64,000 bases of DNA from Buchnera aphidicola str. G002 (Myzus persicae) (GCF_000521565.1 NZ_CP002701.1:1-64000); one strand, 5' to 3'. Positions 36,781-49,334 are shown, numbered from the stretch's first letter. A program made the numbers and translations. The notes: generated by a model not told the origin, from the letters alone.

Positions 36781-39700
36781 TTAAGTATAATCATTTTGTG
36801 TAAGAGTAGAATTTAATAATTCAGAAAGACTAGCAGAAGCTTCTTCAGCACTAATTTGAGAACTGTTTACTGTGAGATTATTATGTTTTTTTTGACGACG
36901 GTTTAATCGTTCTTTATGATATGCATATCCTGTACCTGCAGGAATCAAACGTCCAACGATAACATTTTCTTTTAAACCTCTTAATTCGTCTCTTTTTCCT
37001 GCTACTGCAGATTCAGTTAACACTCTAGTTGTTTCTTGAAAAGAGGCTGCAGATATAAAAGATTCTGTTGCAAGTGAAGCTTTAGTAATACCTAGTAAAT
37101 CTCTTGAAAAAGTTGCAGGTATTTTCTTTTTTTTCTCTAAAACACGATTAGAAATTTTAATTCGAGAAAATTCAACTTGTTCTCCGTTTAAAAAATCAGA
37201 ATTTCCTGATTTAATAATAGTAGCTTTACGAAGCATTTGTCTTATAATTACTTCAATATGTTTATCATTAATTTTTACACCTTGCAAACGATATACTTCT
37301 TGTACTTCATTAACAATATATCTAGTTACAGCTTGAACTCCTCTTAAACGAAGAATATCATGTGGTGATTCAGGTCCATCAGATACGACATCACCACGTT
37401 CAACTCTTTCTCCTTCAAAGACATTTAACTGTCTCCATTTTGGAATCATTTCTTCATAAGAATCACTACCATCTACTGGAGTAATAACTAATCTTCTTTT
37501 TCCTTTAGTTTCTTTTCCAAATGATATAATACCACTAATTTCAGCTAAAATAGCTAATTCTTTTGGGCGTCTAGCTTCAAATAAATCTGCTACTCTTGGA
37601 AGTCCACCAGTGATATCTTTAGTACCACCTGATTCTTGTGGTACTCTTGCTAGAGTATCACCTGAACTAATTTGTACACCATCGTTTAATTGAACGATTG
37701 CTTTTCCAGGTAAAAAATATTGTGCAGGCATATCTGTACCTGAAATTAAAACGTCTTTTCCATCACAATCAATTATTTTTAATGCTGGTCTTAAATCTTT
37801 TCCAATTGACATTCTTTCTGCTGTATCTAATATTACTATAGAAGATAATCCTGTTAGTTCATCAGCTTGTCTCGTAATACTTTGTCCATCTATCATATCC
37901 ACAAAACGGACTAAACCATTTACTTCAGTAATTACAGGCATCGTATGCGGATCCCATTTTGCTACAGTTTCTCCTGAATTAACTTTTTCACCATTTCCTT
38001 TAGCCATAATAGCACCATAAGGAACTTTATAACTTTCTTTGGTTCTACCAAAATTATCAATTATATTTAGTTCTACATTTCTAGAAGTAATTACTATTTT
38101 ACCTGTAGAATTAGTAACAAACTTAGCATTATTTAGATGTATAATACCTTGATTTTTTACTTCAATGCTAGATTCTGCTGCTGCTCTAGATGCTGCACCA
38201 CCAATATGAAAAGTTCTCATAGTTAATTGAGTACCCGGTTCACCTATAGATTGAGCAGCAATAACTCCAATTGCTTCTCCTTTATTAACTAGATTACCTC
38301 GTGCTAAATCTCGTCCGTAACAATAAGCACATACACCAAAATCAGTATCACAATTAACTACTGATCTTACTTTAACATTATCTATAGAATTTTTTTCTAA
38401 AAGATCACACCATTGTTCATTTAATAACGTATTTCTTTGAATTAATATATTATTAGTATTTGGAATAATAACATTTTCTGCTGTAACACGACCTAAAACA
38501 CGTTCACGTAATGGTTCTTTTACATCACCTCCTTCAATTAACGGAGTCATTAAAATTCCTTCATGTGTTTTACAATCATCTTTTGTTACAACTAAATCTT
38601 GTGCCACGTCTACTAAGCGACGTGTTAAATACCCAGAATTAGCTGTTTTCAGTGCTGTATCTGCTAATCCTTTACGTGCGCCATGAGTAGAAATAAAATA
38701 TTGCAAGACATTTAAACCTTCTCGAAAATTAGCTGTAATTGGTGTTTCAATAATCGAACCGTCTGGTTTTGCCATTAATCCTCTCATCCCAGCTAATTGA
38801 CGAATTTGTGCAGCAGAACCACGAGCTCCAGAATCTGCCATCATAAATATACTATTAAAAGAGATTTGTTTTTGTTTTTCTCCTTTTTTATTTATAACAG
38901 ATTCTGTAGATAAGTTTTCCATCATAGCTTTAGCTACTCTTTCATTAGCTGCTGCCCAAATATCAATTACTTTATTATATCTTTCGCCAGCTGTTACTAG
39001 TCCAGATTGGAATTGTTCTTGTATTTCAGCAACTTCAATTTCTGCTTCGTGAATAATATTTGCTTTTTTCTTTGGTATAACCATATCATCAATACCAACT
39101 GAAGCTCCTGATCTTGCAGCATAAGCAAATCCTGTATACATAATTTGATCAGCAAAAAAAACAGTCGGTTTAAGTCCTAAAATACGATAACAAGTATTAA
39201 GCATTTTAGAAATATCTTTTTTACCTAAAGTTTGATTTACAATACTGAAAGGAAGACCTTTCGGAACAATTGTCCATAAAATTGCTCGCCCTATAGTAGT
39301 GTGAATAATTTTTGTTATTTGAGTAAAGCTATTATCTTCATTTTTTTTATATTCTGTGATTCTTATTCTAACTAAGGAATGCAATTCTGCAATTCCTAAA
39401 CGATATACTTTTTCTGCTTCATTTGAACCATTTAATAACATCCCTTCACCTTTCCCGTTTATTTTTTCACGAGTCATATAATACAATCCTAAAACTACAT
39501 CTTGAGAAGGTACAATAATTGGTTCTCCATTAGCTGGAGAAAGAATATTATTAGTAGACATCATTAACGCTCTAGCTTCTAATTGAGATTCGAGAGTTAA
39601 TGGGACATGAACAGCCATTTGATCTCCATCAAAGTCTGCATTATAAGCAGCACATACTAATGGATGTAGTTGAATAGCTTTTCCTTCTATGAGAACAGGT

Positions 39701-41013
39701 TCAAATGCTTGTATACCTAATCTATGTAAAGTCGGTGCACGATTTAATAAAACTGGATGTTCTCGAATTACTTCATCTAAAATATCCCATACTACTGCTT
39801 CTTCTCTTTCTACCATTTTTTTTGCTGCTTTAATAGTAGTAGCTAAACCACGAACTTCTAATTTTCCATATATAAATGGTTTAAAAAGTTCTAATGCCAT
39901 TTTTTTAGGTAATCCACATTGATGTAAACGGAGATAAGGACCTACAGTAATTACTGAACGACCTGAATAATCTACACGTTTTCCTAAAAGATTTTGCCGA
40001 AATCTTCCTTGTTTTCCTTTAATCATATCAGCTAGTGATTTTAGAGGTCTTTTATTAGATCCTGTAATTGCACGACCTCTTCTTCCATTATCTAGCAAAG
40101 CATCAACTGCTTCTTGTAACATTCTTTTTTCGTTTCTTACAATTATATCTGGAGCTGCTAAATCTAATAAACGTTTCAGACGATTATTCCTATTTATAAC
40201 TCTGCGGTATAAATCATTTAAATCAGATGTTGCAAATCTTCCTCCATCTAATGGTACTAATGGCCTAAGATCAGGTGGTAGTACTGGTAAGACGGTAAGA
40301 ATCATCCATTCCGGTTTATTGTGAGATTGAATAAAAGATTCTAATAATTTAATTCTTTTTGTTAGTTTTTTTCTTTTAGTCTCAGAATTGGTATCATGCA
40401 ATTCCATTCTTAGAATATCGCATTCTTGTGCTAAATTAATATCTTTTAATAAAAATTGAATCGCTTCTGCTCCCATTGTTGCATGAAATTCATCACCAAA
40501 TTCTTCTAAAGCATCTAAATATTGTTCTTCAGTTAAAATTTGATTTTTTTCAAGATTAGTCATTCCTGTTTCTATAACAACATAAGATTCAAAATATAAT
40601 ACTCTTTCAATATCTCTTAAAGGCATATCTAATAATAGACCTATACGTGAGGGTAAAGATTTTAAAAACCAAATGTGAGCTGTAGGTGAAGAAAGTTCTA
40701 TATGACCCATTCGTTCACGTCTAACTTTACTTTGAGTTACTTCAACACCACATTTTTCACAAATCACACCTCGGTGTTTTAATCTCTTATATTTACCACA
40801 TAAACATTCATAATCTTTAACTGGACCAAAAATACGAGCACAAAATAGTCCATCTCTTTCGGGTTTAAAAGTACGATAATTAATCGTTTCAGGTTTTTTA
40901 ACTTCACCAAATGACCAAGATCTAATCATATCAGGTGAAGCTAATGAAATTTTAATAGCATCAAAATCTTCATTTTTAGTTTGGGATTTAAGAAATTTTA
41001 GTAAATCTTTCAC
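36781..41013 (-). CDS. rpoC: RNA polymerase subunit beta'
   Basis: Catalytic subunit, 1410 residues (E. coli 1407). N-terminal zinc site [20 protein letters not shown], active-site Mg2+ motif [15 protein letters not shown], second zinc site [16 protein letters not shown], bridge and trigger elements with [20 protein letters not shown], and the C-terminal [11 protein letters not shown]. Follows rpoB after 77 bases. Very well conserved. Confidence 0.98.
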   Translation of the reverse strand: MKDLLKFLKSQTKNEDFDAIKISLASPDMIRSWSFGEVKKPETINYRTFKPERDGLFCARIFGPVKDYECLCGKYKRLKHRGVICEKCGVEVTQSKVRRERMGHIELSSPTAHIWFLKSLPSRIGLLLDMPLRDIERVLYFESYVVIETGMTNLEKNQILTEEQYLDALEEFGDEFHATMGAEAIQFLLKDINLAQECDILRMELHDTNSETKRKKLTKRIKLLESFIQSHNKPEWMILTVLPVLPPDLRPLVPLDGGRFATSDLNDLYRRVINRNNRLKRLLDLAAPDIIVRNEKRMLQEAVDALLDNGRRGRAITGSNKRPLKSLADMIKGKQGRFRQNLLGKRVDYSGRSVITVGPYLRLHQCGLPKKMALELFKPFIYGKLEVRGLATTIKAAKKMVEREEAVVWDILDEVIREHPVLLNRAPTLHRLGIQAFEPVLIEGKAIQLHPLVCAAYNADFDGDQMAVHVPLTLESQLEARALMMSTNNILSPANGEPIIVPSQDVVLGLYYMTREKINGKGEGMLLNGSNEAEKVYRLGIAELHSLVRIRITEYKKNEDNSFTQITKIIHTTIGRAILWTIVPKGLPFSIVNQTLGKKDISKMLNTCYRILGLKPTVFFADQIMYTGFAYAARSGASVGIDDMVIPKKKANIIHEAEIEVAEIQEQFQSGLVTAGERYNKVIDIWAAANERVAKAMMENLSTESVINKKGEKQKQISFNSIFMMADSGARGSAAQIRQLAGMRGLMAKPDGSIIETPITANFREGLNVLQYFISTHGARKGLADTALKTANSGYLTRRLVDVAQDLVVTKDDCKTHEGILMTPLIEGGDVKEPLRERVLGRVTAENVIIPNTNNILIQRNTLLNEQWCDLLEKNSIDNVKVRSVVNCDTDFGVCAYCYGRDLARGNLVNKGEAIGVIAAQSIGEPGTQLTMRTFHIGGAASRAAAESSIEVKNQGIIHLNNAKFVTNSTGKIVITSRNVELNIIDNFGRTKESYKVPYGAIMAKGNGEKVNSGETVAKWDPHTMPVITEVNGLVRFVDMIDGQSITRQADELTGLSSIVILDTAERMSIGKDLRPALKIIDCDGKDVLISGTDMPAQYFLPGKAIVQLNDGVQISSGDTLARVPQESGGTKDITGGLPRVADLFEARRPKELAILAEISGIISFGKETKGKRRLVITPVDGSDSYEEMIPKWRQLNVFEGERVERGDVVSDGPESPHDILRLRGVQAVTRYIVNEVQEVYRLQGVKINDKHIEVIIRQMLRKATIIKSGNSDFLNGEQVEFSRIKISNRVLEKKKKIPATFSRDLLGITKASLATESFISAASFQETTRVLTESAVAGKRDELRGLKENVIVGRLIPAGTGYAYHKERLNRRQKKHNNLTVNSSQISAEEASASLSELLNSTLTQNDYT

Positions 41014-41090
41014 GAATTAGCTCTCGTTGGAGTGAAACTTTTAAAGGTAATAAATCTATCAATATTTTTTCTTAATATACAGTAATTGAA

Positions 41091-44000
41091 TTATTCACTT
41101 TCTAATTCAATATTAATACCTAATGACCTAATTTCTTTTAACAATACATTAAAAGATTCTGGCATACCAGGTTCCATTTGATGATTTCCATCTACTATGT
41201 TTTTATACATTTTGGTTCTTCCATTGACGTCATCAGATTTTACAGTTAACATTTCTTGTAATGTATAAGAAGCTCCATATGCTTCTAATGCCCAAACTTC
41301 CATTTCACCAAAACGTTGTCCACCAAATTGAGCTTTTCCACCTAATGGTTGTTGAGTTACTAAGCTATAAGAACCAGTAGAACGAGCATGCATCTTATCA
41401 TCTACTAAATGATTTAATTTTAACATATACATATAACCAACTGTCACTGGTCGTTCAAATTTTTCTCCTGTTCTTCCATCAAAAAGTGTAATTTGACCAG
41501 AAGTAGGTAAATTAGCAAATTCTAAAAGTTTCTTTATCTCATTTTCTTGTGCACCATCGAATACAGGAGTAGCAATAGGCATGCCATTTTTTAAATTATT
41601 TGCTAGGCATAGTATTTCTTCATTTGAAAAAGTATCTAAATCTATTTTTTGACGTAAATTGTCACCTAAATCAAAAGCTTGTTGTATAAATTTTCGTAAA
41701 TTAGATATTTTTTCTTGTGTTTTCAACATATGATTAATTTTGTTACCAATACCTTTTGCCGCCATGCCTAGATGTGTTTCTAATATTTGTCCAATATTCA
41801 TACGAGAAGGAACACCTAATGGATTTAAAACAATATCTACTGGGATACCATATTCGTCATAAGGCATATCTTCAATCGGATTGATTTTAGATATTACTCC
41901 TTTATTTCCATGTCTTCCTGCCATTTTATCACCAGGTTGAATTTGACGTTTAACAGCTAAATATACTTTTACTATTTTTAAAACACCTGGAGATAAATCA
42001 TCACCTTGTGTGATTTTTCGACGTTTTATTTCAATCTTTTTATTAAATTCTTCTTTTAATTCATGATGTTGTTTTGCAAGCTTTTCAATTTCTTTTTTTT
42101 GATCTTTTTGTTTTATTTCTATTGAAAGCCATTTTTCATAAGGTAATTTATTTAATTTTTCTATTTTAATATCAAAAGATATAAGAGTTTTTTTAATATT
42201 AAGAAATAGACTAGATTCAAATATTTTAAATTCTTCTGTTAAATCTTTTTTCGCTTGTTTAAGTTGCATATCTTCAATTTCTAAAGCTCTTTTATCTTTT
42301 TTTACACCATCTCTAGTAAATATTTGCACATCTATTACGGTTCCTGATACTCCATTAGGAACTCGTAATGAAGAATCTTTTACATCTGATGCTTTTTCAC
42401 CAAAAATAGCACGTAATAATTTTTCTTCTGGTGTTAGTTGTGTTTCTCCTTTAGGTGTCACTTTACCTACTAATATATCTCCTCCAGTCACTTCGGCTCC
42501 AATGTATACAATACCTGATTCATCTAATTTAGATAAAGCTGCTTCTCCTACATTTGGGATATCTGAACTTATTTCTTCTGCTCCTAGTTTAGTATCGCGA
42601 GATATACATGATAGTTCCTGAATGTGAATAGTAGTAAAACGATCTTCTTGAACTACTCTTTCTGATACTAAAATAGAATCTTCAAAATTATATCCATTCC
42701 AAGGCATAAAGGCCACTCTCATGTTTTGTCCTAATGCAAGTTCTCCTAAATCAGTGGATGGACCATCTGCTAAAACATCACCTTTTTTGATTTTTTCACC
42801 TAGATCGACACATGGTTGTTGGTTAATACAAGTATTTTGATTAGACCGAGTATATTTGGTTAAATTATAAATATCTATTCCAGCTTCTTCTGAATGCATT
42901 TCTGTTTCATCAACTTTAATAACTATACGAGAAGCATCTACATATTGAATAAAACCGCTTCTTTTAGCAACAACTGTTACGCCTGAATCTACTGCTACTG
43001 CTCTTTCCATGCCTGTTCCAACTAACGGTTTATCTGTTTTCAAAGTAGGGACTGCTTGACGTTGCATATTTGCACCCATTAATGCTCTATTGGCATCATC
43101 ATGTTCTAGAAAAGGTATTAAAGATGCACCCACAGATACAATTTGCTGAGTAGAAACATCCATATAATTCACTTGATTGCGGTTAAATAAACTAGATTCG
43201 CCTTTATGTCGACAAGTTACTAAATCATCAGTAAAAAATCCATTTTTATCAATATTAGTATTAGCTTGAGCAATAATATAATTACCTTCTTCTATAGCAG
43301 ATAAGTAATTAATTTCTTTAGTGATGAATCCGTCTCGTACTTTTCTATAAGGTGTTTCTAAAAATCCGTATGAATTAGTTTGAGAATATACAGATAAAGA
43401 ATTGATTAATCCGATATTAGGACCTTCTGGTGTTTCTATAGGACATACTCGGCCATAGTGAGTAGGATGAACATCTCGAACTTCAAATCCCGCTCTTTCT
43501 CTAGTTAAACCACCTAATCCTAAAGCTGAAATTCTTCTTTTATGTGTAATTTCTGATAAAGGATTATTTTGATCCATAAATTGTGATAATTGACTAGAAC
43601 CAAAAAATTCTTTCACAGCAGCTGATATAGGTTTTGCATTTATCATATCTTGTGGCATTAGAGTTTCTAAATCACCAATTGACAATCTTTCTTTAACTGC
43701 TCTTTCAACTCTAACTAGACCAATTCTAAATTGATTTTCTGCCATTTCTCCAACTGATCTAATACGTCTATTTCCTAAATGATCAATATCATCAACTTCT
43801 CCTTTTCCATTACGGATATCAATTATTTTTTTAATAACATCAATAATATCTTCTTTATTTAGAGTACTTGATCCTTCAATTTCTTTACGTAAAAGAGATC
43901 TGTTAAATTTCATTCTACCGACAGAAGATAAATCATATCGATCTTCACAAAAAAATAAATTTTCAAATAGATTTTCTGTTGCTTCTTTCGTAGGTGGTTC

Positions 44001-45119
44001 TCCAGGTCTCATCACTCGGTAGATTTCTATTAAAGCACTCATACGATCATGAGCAGAGTCTATCCGTAATGTTTCTGATATATACGGACCATGATCTAAA
44101 TCATTAGTAAATAATGTTTCAATACAATTAAAACCTGATTTTCTAAGTTTTTCGAGCCCTTCTAAAGATAGTTCAGTATTAGCAAAAACAATTATTTCAC
44201 CTGTTTTTTTATCTAAATAATTTTTAGATATAATTCTTCCTAAAATGTATTCTACTGGAACAGTAATCGATTTGATTTTATAATTTTTTAATTCTTGAAT
44301 ATGTCTAGCGGTAATACGACGACCTTTTTCTACATATATTTTTCCATCTTTTTGAATATTAAATGATGCAGTTTCACCACGTAGTCTTTCAGGAACTAAT
44401 TCTAACTGAATAGTATTTTTATCTATGTAAAAGATATTTTTTTCAAAAAATATATTTAATATTTCTTCTGTATTATAGTTTAGCGCTCTTAAAATAATAC
44501 TTACTGGTAATTTACGACGTCTATCAATTCTTACAAATAGATTATCTTTAGGATCAAATTCAAAATCTAACCAAGATCCTCGATAAGGAATAATACGAGC
44601 ATTATAGAGAACTTTTCCTGAAGAATGTGTTTTACCTTTATCACTATCAAAAAAGACTCCAGGACTACGATGTAGCTGAGAAACTACTACTCTTTCTGTC
44701 CCATTTATGATAAATGTACCATTGTTTGTCATTAATGGTATTTCACCCATATAAACTTCTTGTTCTTTAATATCTTTAACAGTAGCTTCTAATATATCTC
44801 GTTCATAAATTACCAGACGTAATCTGACTCTTAATGGTGCTGAATAAGTTGCTCCTCTTATTTGGCATTCTTTTACATCAAAAATTGCTTCTCCTAAACG
44901 ATAACTAACATATTGAAGTTCAGAATTTCCATTATAACTTTGAATAGGAAAAACAGAACGAAAAGCTGCTTCTAATCCTTGTTGACCATCTAAATCTGGT
45001 TCAATAAATTTTTTAAAAGAATTCAGTTGAATTGAAAGAAGATATGGTATATCTAAAACTTGAGGGCGTTTACCAAAATCTTTACGAATACGTTTTTTTT
45101 CGGTGTAAGAGTAAACCAT
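41091..45119 (-). CDS. rpoB: RNA polymerase subunit beta
   Basis: 1342 residues, exactly the E. coli length, so numbering is shared. Starts [19 protein letters not shown]; the rifampicin pocket [20 protein letters not shown] and [10 protein letters not shown] is intact up to residue 534. Residue 535 is Leu (TTA codon at 43515-43517) where E. coli has Pro. The C-terminal [17 protein letters not shown] and [17 protein letters not shown] are conserved. Part of rplKAJL-rpoBC. Confidence 0.98.
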   Translation of the reverse strand: MVYSYTEKKRIRKDFGKRPQVLDIPYLLSIQLNSFKKFIEPDLDGQQGLEAAFRSVFPIQSYNGNSELQYVSYRLGEAIFDVKECQIRGATYSAPLRVRLRLVIYERDILEATVKDIKEQEVYMGEIPLMTNNGTFIINGTERVVVSQLHRSPGVFFDSDKGKTHSSGKVLYNARIIPYRGSWLDFEFDPKDNLFVRIDRRRKLPVSIILRALNYNTEEILNIFFEKNIFYIDKNTIQLELVPERLRGETASFNIQKDGKIYVEKGRRITARHIQELKNYKIKSITVPVEYILGRIISKNYLDKKTGEIIVFANTELSLEGLEKLRKSGFNCIETLFTNDLDHGPYISETLRIDSAHDRMSALIEIYRVMRPGEPPTKEATENLFENLFFCEDRYDLSSVGRMKFNRSLLRKEIEGSSTLNKEDIIDVIKKIIDIRNGKGEVDDIDHLGNRRIRSVGEMAENQFRIGLVRVERAVKERLSIGDLETLMPQDMINAKPISAAVKEFFGSSQLSQFMDQNNPLSEITHKRRISALGLGGLTRERAGFEVRDVHPTHYGRVCPIETPEGPNIGLINSLSVYSQTNSYGFLETPYRKVRDGFITKEINYLSAIEEGNYIIAQANTNIDKNGFFTDDLVTCRHKGESSLFNRNQVNYMDVSTQQIVSVGASLIPFLEHDDANRALMGANMQRQAVPTLKTDKPLVGTGMERAVAVDSGVTVVAKRSGFIQYVDASRIVIKVDETEMHSEEAGIDIYNLTKYTRSNQNTCINQQPCVDLGEKIKKGDVLADGPSTDLGELALGQNMRVAFMPWNGYNFEDSILVSERVVQEDRFTTIHIQELSCISRDTKLGAEEISSDIPNVGEAALSKLDESGIVYIGAEVTGGDILVGKVTPKGETQLTPEEKLLRAIFGEKASDVKDSSLRVPNGVSGTVIDVQIFTRDGVKKDKRALEIEDMQLKQAKKDLTEEFKIFESSLFLNIKKTLISFDIKIEKLNKLPYEKWLSIEIKQKDQKKEIEKLAKQHHELKEEFNKKIEIKRRKITQGDDLSPGVLKIVKVYLAVKRQIQPGDKMAGRHGNKGVISKINPIEDMPYDEYGIPVDIVLNPLGVPSRMNIGQILETHLGMAAKGIGNKINHMLKTQEKISNLRKFIQQAFDLGDNLRQKIDLDTFSNEEILCLANNLKNGMPIATPVFDGAQENEIKKLLEFANLPTSGQITLFDGRTGEKFERPVTVGYMYMLKLNHLVDDKMHARSTGSYSLVTQQPLGGKAQFGGQRFGEMEVWALEAYGASYTLQEMLTVKSDDVNGRTKMYKNIVDGNHQMEPGMPESFNVLLKEIRSLGINIELESE

Positions 45120-45289
45120 AGGGTTCCTAAGCTCGCTGATAGATAAGTTAAAAAAATTTATTTTTTTATCTGAAGGGAGAGACAGTTTTAATGTTTTTTA
45201 GAGAATTTTGATTGTTTTTTACAATTACTTTTATTAACCTATGATAAAAGATTTTTGGAGAAAAAATTGAATGTTATCTTAATCAAAAA

Positions 45290-45314
45290 GGCTGGTGAGT
45301 TAAAATCACCAGCC
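45290..45314 (-). terminator. attenuator between rplL and rpoB
   Basis: GGCTGGTGA (45290-45298) pairs perfectly with TCACCAGCC (45306-45314), 9 pairs and a 7-base loop; on the minus strand UUUUU follows directly. This is a textbook intrinsic terminator inside the operon, where E. coli has a partial terminator that lowers rpoBC relative to rplJL. The 234-base rplL-rpoB spacer is also kept. Confidence 0.9.
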
Positions 45315-45353
45315 GCGCATGAAACTGAATTAAATTATAAAATATAATATTTT

Positions 45354-45722
45354 TTATTTAATTTCGATTTCTGCACCAACATCTTCTAATGTTTTTTTAA
45401 GTGATTCTGCATCTTCTTTACTAATATTTTCTTTTAAAACTGTGGGAGCTGATTCGACTAAGTCTTTAGCTTCTTTTAGTCCTAAACCAGTTGCACTGCG
45501 TACAGTTTTAATTACTGATACTTTATTTGGTCCAATAACTTTTAAAAAAATATCAAATTCTGTTTTTTCTTCCTGTACATCTTTCTCATGATTATTGTTA
45601 GAATTCATTGACATGCTAGCAGAAACACCAAATTTTTCTTCCATTGCGGTAATTAGTTCTACAACGTTCATAACTGACATCTCTGATACAGCTTCTAAGA
45701 TTTGTTCTTTAGTAATAGACAT
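45354..45722 (-). CDS. rplL: 50S ribosomal protein L7/L12
   Basis: Stalk protein that recruits translation factors, 122 residues (E. coli 121). N-terminal dimer domain [21 protein letters not shown]-terminal domain with [24 protein letters not shown] sequence ending GAEIEIK. The hinge between them is Ser/Asn-rich ([15 protein letters not shown]) where E. coli has an Ala-rich one. Confidence 0.97.
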   Translation of the reverse strand: MSITKEQILEAVSEMSVMNVVELITAMEEKFGVSASMSMNSNNNHEKDVQEEKTEFDIFLKVIGPNKVSVIKTVRSATGLGLKEAKDLVESAPTVLKENISKEDAESLKKTLEDVGAEIEIK

Positions 45723-45785
45723 AATAATTCCTAATCAGAATTAGAATTATTTTAGATGTTATTAAAACATCAAAAATAATAACCT

Positions 45786-46283
45786 TTAAGAGGTTTCTTT
45801 TTTCTTTTTTATAGCAGATAATGTATAAATAAGTTTTCCAGCAACCGACATTTTTAATACTAATAGAAGTTTTATTATCGCTTCTTTATAAGTTGGCATA
45901 TCTGCCAGTTGATTAATTTCTAAAGTAGAAAGTAATTTTCCTTCAAAAGCTGCTCCTGTGATTTTAAATTGTGTATATTTTTTTGAAAATTCTTTAAATA
46001 ATCTAGCACCGCTACCCGGATGAATCATAGAATAAGCAATGAAAGTCGAACCTTTTATTTTTTTTTTTAAACATTCAAAAACAGTATTTTTAATTGCTAG
46101 AGATAACAGAGTATTTTGAACAATACTCATTTTTACTCCTATCTCACGTCCAGATTTACGTAGTTTATTTATTTTATTTACTGAAATGCCTTGAGAGTCT
46201 GCAGTTACAGCTGATAATGCTGTTTTTGATATTTTATTAATTTTAGATACAATTATTTTTTTTTCATTAAGATTTAATGCCAT
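45786..46283 (-). CDS. rplJ: 50S ribosomal protein L10
   Basis: Anchors L7/L12 dimers to the ribosome and, in E. coli, represses its own mRNA. I choose the ATG at 46283: it gives MALNLNEKKIIV, 165 residues as in E. coli, and AGGAG lies upstream. The frame stays open 14 codons further, but that stretch looks like the mRNA leader. Conserved AYSMIHPGSGARLFKEF. Confidence 0.95.
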   Translation of the reverse strand: MALNLNEKKIIVSKINKISKTALSAVTADSQGISVNKINKLRKSGREIGVKMSIVQNTLLSLAIKNTVFECLKKKIKGSTFIAYSMIHPGSGARLFKEFSKKYTQFKITGAAFEGKLLSTLEINQLADMPTYKEAIIKLLLVLKMSVAGKLIYTLSAIKKKKETS

Positions 46284-46469
46284 TTTATCGGATTCTCCTG
46301 TAGAGAGAAATGATCTGTAATTCATGATTTAATAAAAATATTTTTATGAGTATTATAAAATAACTATAAAATAAATTTTTAAATGGCAAATTTATTTTAT
46401 TAAAATCAGATTATTTTGAAGATCAACTTTACAAAAAACTTCAGATGCTGATTAAAAAATGGGGATACC

Positions 46470-46498
46470 ATTATAGAGAATTTTTTTTCTAGCGTAAA
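46470..46498 (-). promoter_or_regulatory. promoter and long leader of rplJ-rplL-rpoBC
   Basis: On the minus strand TTTACG (46493-46498) and TATAAT (46470-46475) are 17 bases apart. Transcription from it would begin near 46463 and give a leader of about 180 bases before rplJ. E. coli has a promoter and a regulatory leader at the same place. An AT-only 11-pair hairpin (AAAATAAATTT with AAATTTATTTT) lies in the leader. Confidence 0.7.
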
Positions 46499-46513
46499 GT
46501 AAAAATCATTTCT

Positions 46514-47209
46514 TTAAAGAGATAAACTTGATTGATCAACTATTAGTCCGATACCCATAGTTGTCGATAGTACTATTTTTTTTATATATATTCCTTTTGA
46601 TTGCGGAGGCTTAGCTTTTTTTATAGACTCTAAAAACACATGAAAATTCTCTTTTATATGATTGTTATGAAAATTAATACGACCTAGTGTAGCATGAACA
46701 ATTCCATTTTTATCATTACGATAACGGACTTGTCCTGTTTTTGCATTTTTAATTGCTTCACCAATATTTGTGGTAACTGTGCCTAATTTTGGATTTGGCA
46801 TCAAACCACGAGGTCCTAGTATTTGTCCTAATTGTGTTACTACTTTCATTGCATCAGGTGAAGCAATAACTACATTAAAATTGATACCTTCTTTTTTAAT
46901 TTTTTCAGCTAAGTCTTCCATTCCTATTAATTCTGCACCTGCATTTTTAGCGATTTCAATATTATCACCTTGAGTAAAAACAGCTACTCTAACAGTGCGT
47001 CCAATACCGTTTGGTAATACTGTTGAGCCTCGAATATTTTGATCTGATTTTTTTGAATTTATTCCTAAATTAATAGCAATATCAATACTTTCATTAAATT
47101 TTACTTTTGATGTTTTTTTTAATAAAACAATTAATTCATCAATATGGTATGATTTTTCACAATTAATAGTATCTTTAATTTTTTTTATGCGTTTAGTAAT
47201 TTTCGTCAT
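46514..47209 (-). CDS. rplA: 50S ribosomal protein L1
   Basis: Forms the L1 stalk at the tRNA exit site; 231 residues (E. coli 234). Conserved [49 protein letters not shown] and the C-terminal [17 protein letters not shown]. rplK lies 3 bases upstream. In E. coli L1 represses the rplKA messenger; I did not identify the binding site here. Confidence 0.97.
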   Translation of the reverse strand: MTKITKRIKKIKDTINCEKSYHIDELIVLLKKTSKVKFNESIDIAINLGINSKKSDQNIRGSTVLPNGIGRTVRVAVFTQGDNIEIAKNAGAELIGMEDLAEKIKKEGINFNVVIASPDAMKVVTQLGQILGPRGLMPNPKLGTVTTNIGEAIKNAKTGQVRYRNDKNGIVHATLGRINFHNNHIKENFHVFLESIKKAKPPQSKGIYIKKIVLSTTMGIGLIVDQSSLSL

Positions 47210-47212
47210 TTA

Positions 47213-47641
47213 TTATTCCTCAATCATTAAACCCATGGACTTAGCTGTTCCTTCAATAGAACGCATCATACTTTCAATATTAGAACCCGTCATATCATCA
47301 TTTTTTATTTTCGCTATTTCTTTAATTTGCGAACGATTTATTTTTCCTATTTTTTCTATTTTTGGTTTACTAGAACCTGATTTAATTCCAGATATTTTTT
47401 TTAATAAAATAGAAGCTGGAGGAGTTTTTGTAATAAATGTAAATGAACGATCAGAATAGACTGTAATTACAACTGGTATAGGAAGTCCTTTCTCTAAATT
47501 TTCTGTTTTTTTATTAAATAATTTACAAAATTCCATGATATTAACACCCTTTTGACCTAATGCAGGTCCAATTGGTGGACTGGGATTAGCTATACCAGCT
47601 GAGACTTGAAGTTTAATATAAGATTGTATTTTTTTTGCCAT
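47213..47641 (-). CDS. rplK: 50S ribosomal protein L11
   Basis: Binds the GTPase centre of 23S rRNA; 142 residues, as in E. coli. [22 protein letters not shown], with the proline-rich hinge, and [14 protein letters not shown] are conserved, and the rRNA-binding C-terminal domain ends [11 protein letters not shown]. Just ahead of rplA. Confidence 0.97.
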   Translation of the reverse strand: MAKKIQSYIKLQVSAGIANPSPPIGPALGQKGVNIMEFCKLFNKKTENLEKGLPIPVVITVYSDRSFTFITKTPPASILLKKISGIKSGSSKPKIEKIGKINRSQIKEIAKIKNDDMTGSNIESMMRSIEGTAKSMGLMIEE

Positions 47642-47699
47642 TTTTTTGTATTCTCAAATATATATAAAACATTGTTGTTAAAACAGATATAAGAATTAT

Positions 47700-48245
47700 T
47701 TAGTTTTTTTCAACTTGTCTGAAATCTAATTCGACAGGAGTCGATCTTCCAAAAATAGACACAGAAACTTTAAGTCTACTTTTTTCATAATCTACCTCTT
47801 CTACAACACCATTAAAGTCTGAAAAAGGACCATCATTTACCCTGATCATTTCTCCAGGTTCAAATAAAGTTTTAGGTCTAGGTTTATCACCTATTTGACG
47901 TAGCCTGTTAATAATGATTTCCACTTCTTTATCGCTAATAGGTGATGGTTTATCTGATTTTCCTCCAATAAATCCTAATACTCTAGGAACATTTCTAATT
48001 AAGTGCCATGTTGCGTCAGTCATAATCATTTGAATTAAAACATATCCAGGAAAAAATTTATATTCACTTTTTCTGCGTTGTCCACCTCGTATTTCAATAA
48101 CTTCTTGAGAAGGAACCATAACTTCTCCAAATAAATTTTCCATTTTATTTAATTTTACATGTTCTCGTATTGATTGTGCTACGCGACCTTCAAAGCCAGA
48201 AAAAGCTTGTAATACATACCATCTTTTTTTTTGACTCTCATGCAT
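47700..48245 (-). CDS. nusG: transcription antitermination factor NusG
   Basis: Speeds elongation by RNA polymerase and links it to Rho or the ribosome (S10). 181 residues, as in E. coli. NGN domain begins [20 protein letters not shown] and has [10 protein letters not shown]; the KOW domain has [17 protein letters not shown]. Starts one base from the end of secE, so probably coupled. Confidence 0.97.
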   Translation of the reverse strand: MHESQKKRWYVLQAFSGFEGRVAQSIREHVKLNKMENLFGEVMVPSQEVIEIRGGQRRKSEYKFFPGYVLIQMIMTDATWHLIRNVPRVLGFIGGKSDKPSPISDKEVEIIINRLRQIGDKPRPKTLFEPGEMIRVNDGPFSDFNGVVEEVDYEKSRLKVSVSIFGRSTPVELDFRQVEKN

Positions 48246-48246
48246 T

Positions 48247-48630
48247 TTAGAACCTTAAACTAATAATAAATGCTATTAAACGAAAGATAATATTATCTAA
48301 ACCCCATAAAATAAGAGATATAATAATTGTGACAGAAATAACAATAAATGTAGTATATAAAGTTTCTTTATATTCTGGCCATGTTATTTTTTGCATTTCT
48401 TTTTTTGACATTTTTATATAAGAAAATATATTTTTTCCTTTTTTTGTACATAGTAAAATACTAATAGAACAGATCACTAAAAAAAATATTATTAATATAC
48501 GAAGAAGTAATTGTTTTTCATAAAAATAGTAGTTAATAAAAATTGATAGAATAAAGAATACGGACACAGACAACCATTTTATTTTTTCTAGAATTTTAGA
48601 TTCGTTTTGTTTATGGCTATTTTTATTCAT
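48247..48630 (-). CDS. secE: Sec translocon subunit SecE
   Basis: Clamp subunit of SecYEG. 127 residues, the E. coli length, with two N-terminal membrane segments and the essential C-terminal one. The conserved [20 protein letters not shown] and [16 protein letters not shown] are clear. A strong GGAG site precedes the ATG. tufB, normally upstream, is missing. Confidence 0.95.
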   Translation of the reverse strand: MNKNSHKQNESKILEKIKWLSVSVFFILSIFINYYFYEKQLLLRILIIFFLVICSISILLCTKKGKNIFSYIKMSKKEMQKITWPEYKETLYTTFIVISVTIIISLILWGLDNIIFRLIAFIISLRF

Positions 48631-48755
48631 AATTTCTCCTAAAATTATAAAATAATATAGAAAAAATATGTTAATATATACTAAAATTATTATTTTATTT
48701 TTTATTAGGAAAATATTTTAATATTACGATATTAATAGAAAACAAAAAAATACAT

Positions 48756-48774
48756 TCTATTTTTTTAAAATAGA
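48756..48774 (-). terminator. weak AU hairpin between the tRNA cluster and secE
   Basis: TCTATTTT (48756-48763) pairs with AAAATAGA (48767-48774) around three bases, and on the minus strand a run of seven U follows a few bases later. It lies in the 280-base gap left by tufB. All but two pairs are A-U, so its strength is doubtful. No other feature is seen in the gap. Confidence 0.35.
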
Positions 48775-48910
48775 TCTAATAGTTATGAATTAAATTTATT
48801 TTTAATTTAAAATAAAGTATTAGGTGAGATTTATGAAAAATGATTTTACGATAATTTTTTTATATTTATAGGTAAAATTTAAAAGAAAAGTTAGTAGTTT
48901 TTTTTTAATA

Positions 48911-48983
48911 TGCTGATACCCAGGATTGAACTGGGGACCTCACCCTTACCAAGGGTGTGCTCTACCTACTGAGCCATATCAGC
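48911..48983 (-). tRNA. thrT: tRNA-Thr (anticodon GGT)
   Basis: 73-base cloverleaf on the minus strand: acceptor GCTGATA, D arm GGCTCAGTAGGTAGAGC, anticodon loop CTTGGTAAG, T loop GTTCAATCC, discriminator A. Closely matches E. coli thrT. Last of the four-tRNA cluster. CCA is not encoded. Confidence 0.97.
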
Positions 48984-48990
48984 AATTTTG

Positions 48991-49062
<72 letters not shown>

Positions 49063-49081
49063 TTTTTTTAAAATATTAAAT

Positions 49082-49163
49082 TGGTGGGAGAAGGATTCGA
49101 ACCTTCGAAGTCGATGACGGCAGATTTACAGTCTGCTCCCTTTAGCCGCTCGGGAATCCCACC
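49082..49163 (-). tRNA. tyrU: tRNA-Tyr (anticodon GTA)
   Basis: 82-base class II tRNA with long variable arm: acceptor GGTGGGA, anticodon loop ACTGTAAAT, variable arm after CTGCCGTCATCGACTTCG, T arm AAGGTTCGAATCCTT, discriminator A. Matches E. coli tyrU. CCA is not encoded. Confidence 0.97.
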
Positions 49164-49205
49164 TTATTATTTTTTCTATTATTCTACTAATTCTACTATA
49201 TTTTA

Positions 49206-49278
<73 letters not shown>

Positions 49279-49334
49279 ATTTTATATAATCGAATATAAT
49301 AAATAATTTTTAAAATTAATTTTAAAGAGATTAT

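Noticed and set aside
46284-46325. 14-codon N-terminal extension of L10
   Set aside because: It covers the ribosome-binding site of the proper start; E. coli L10 begins MALNL.
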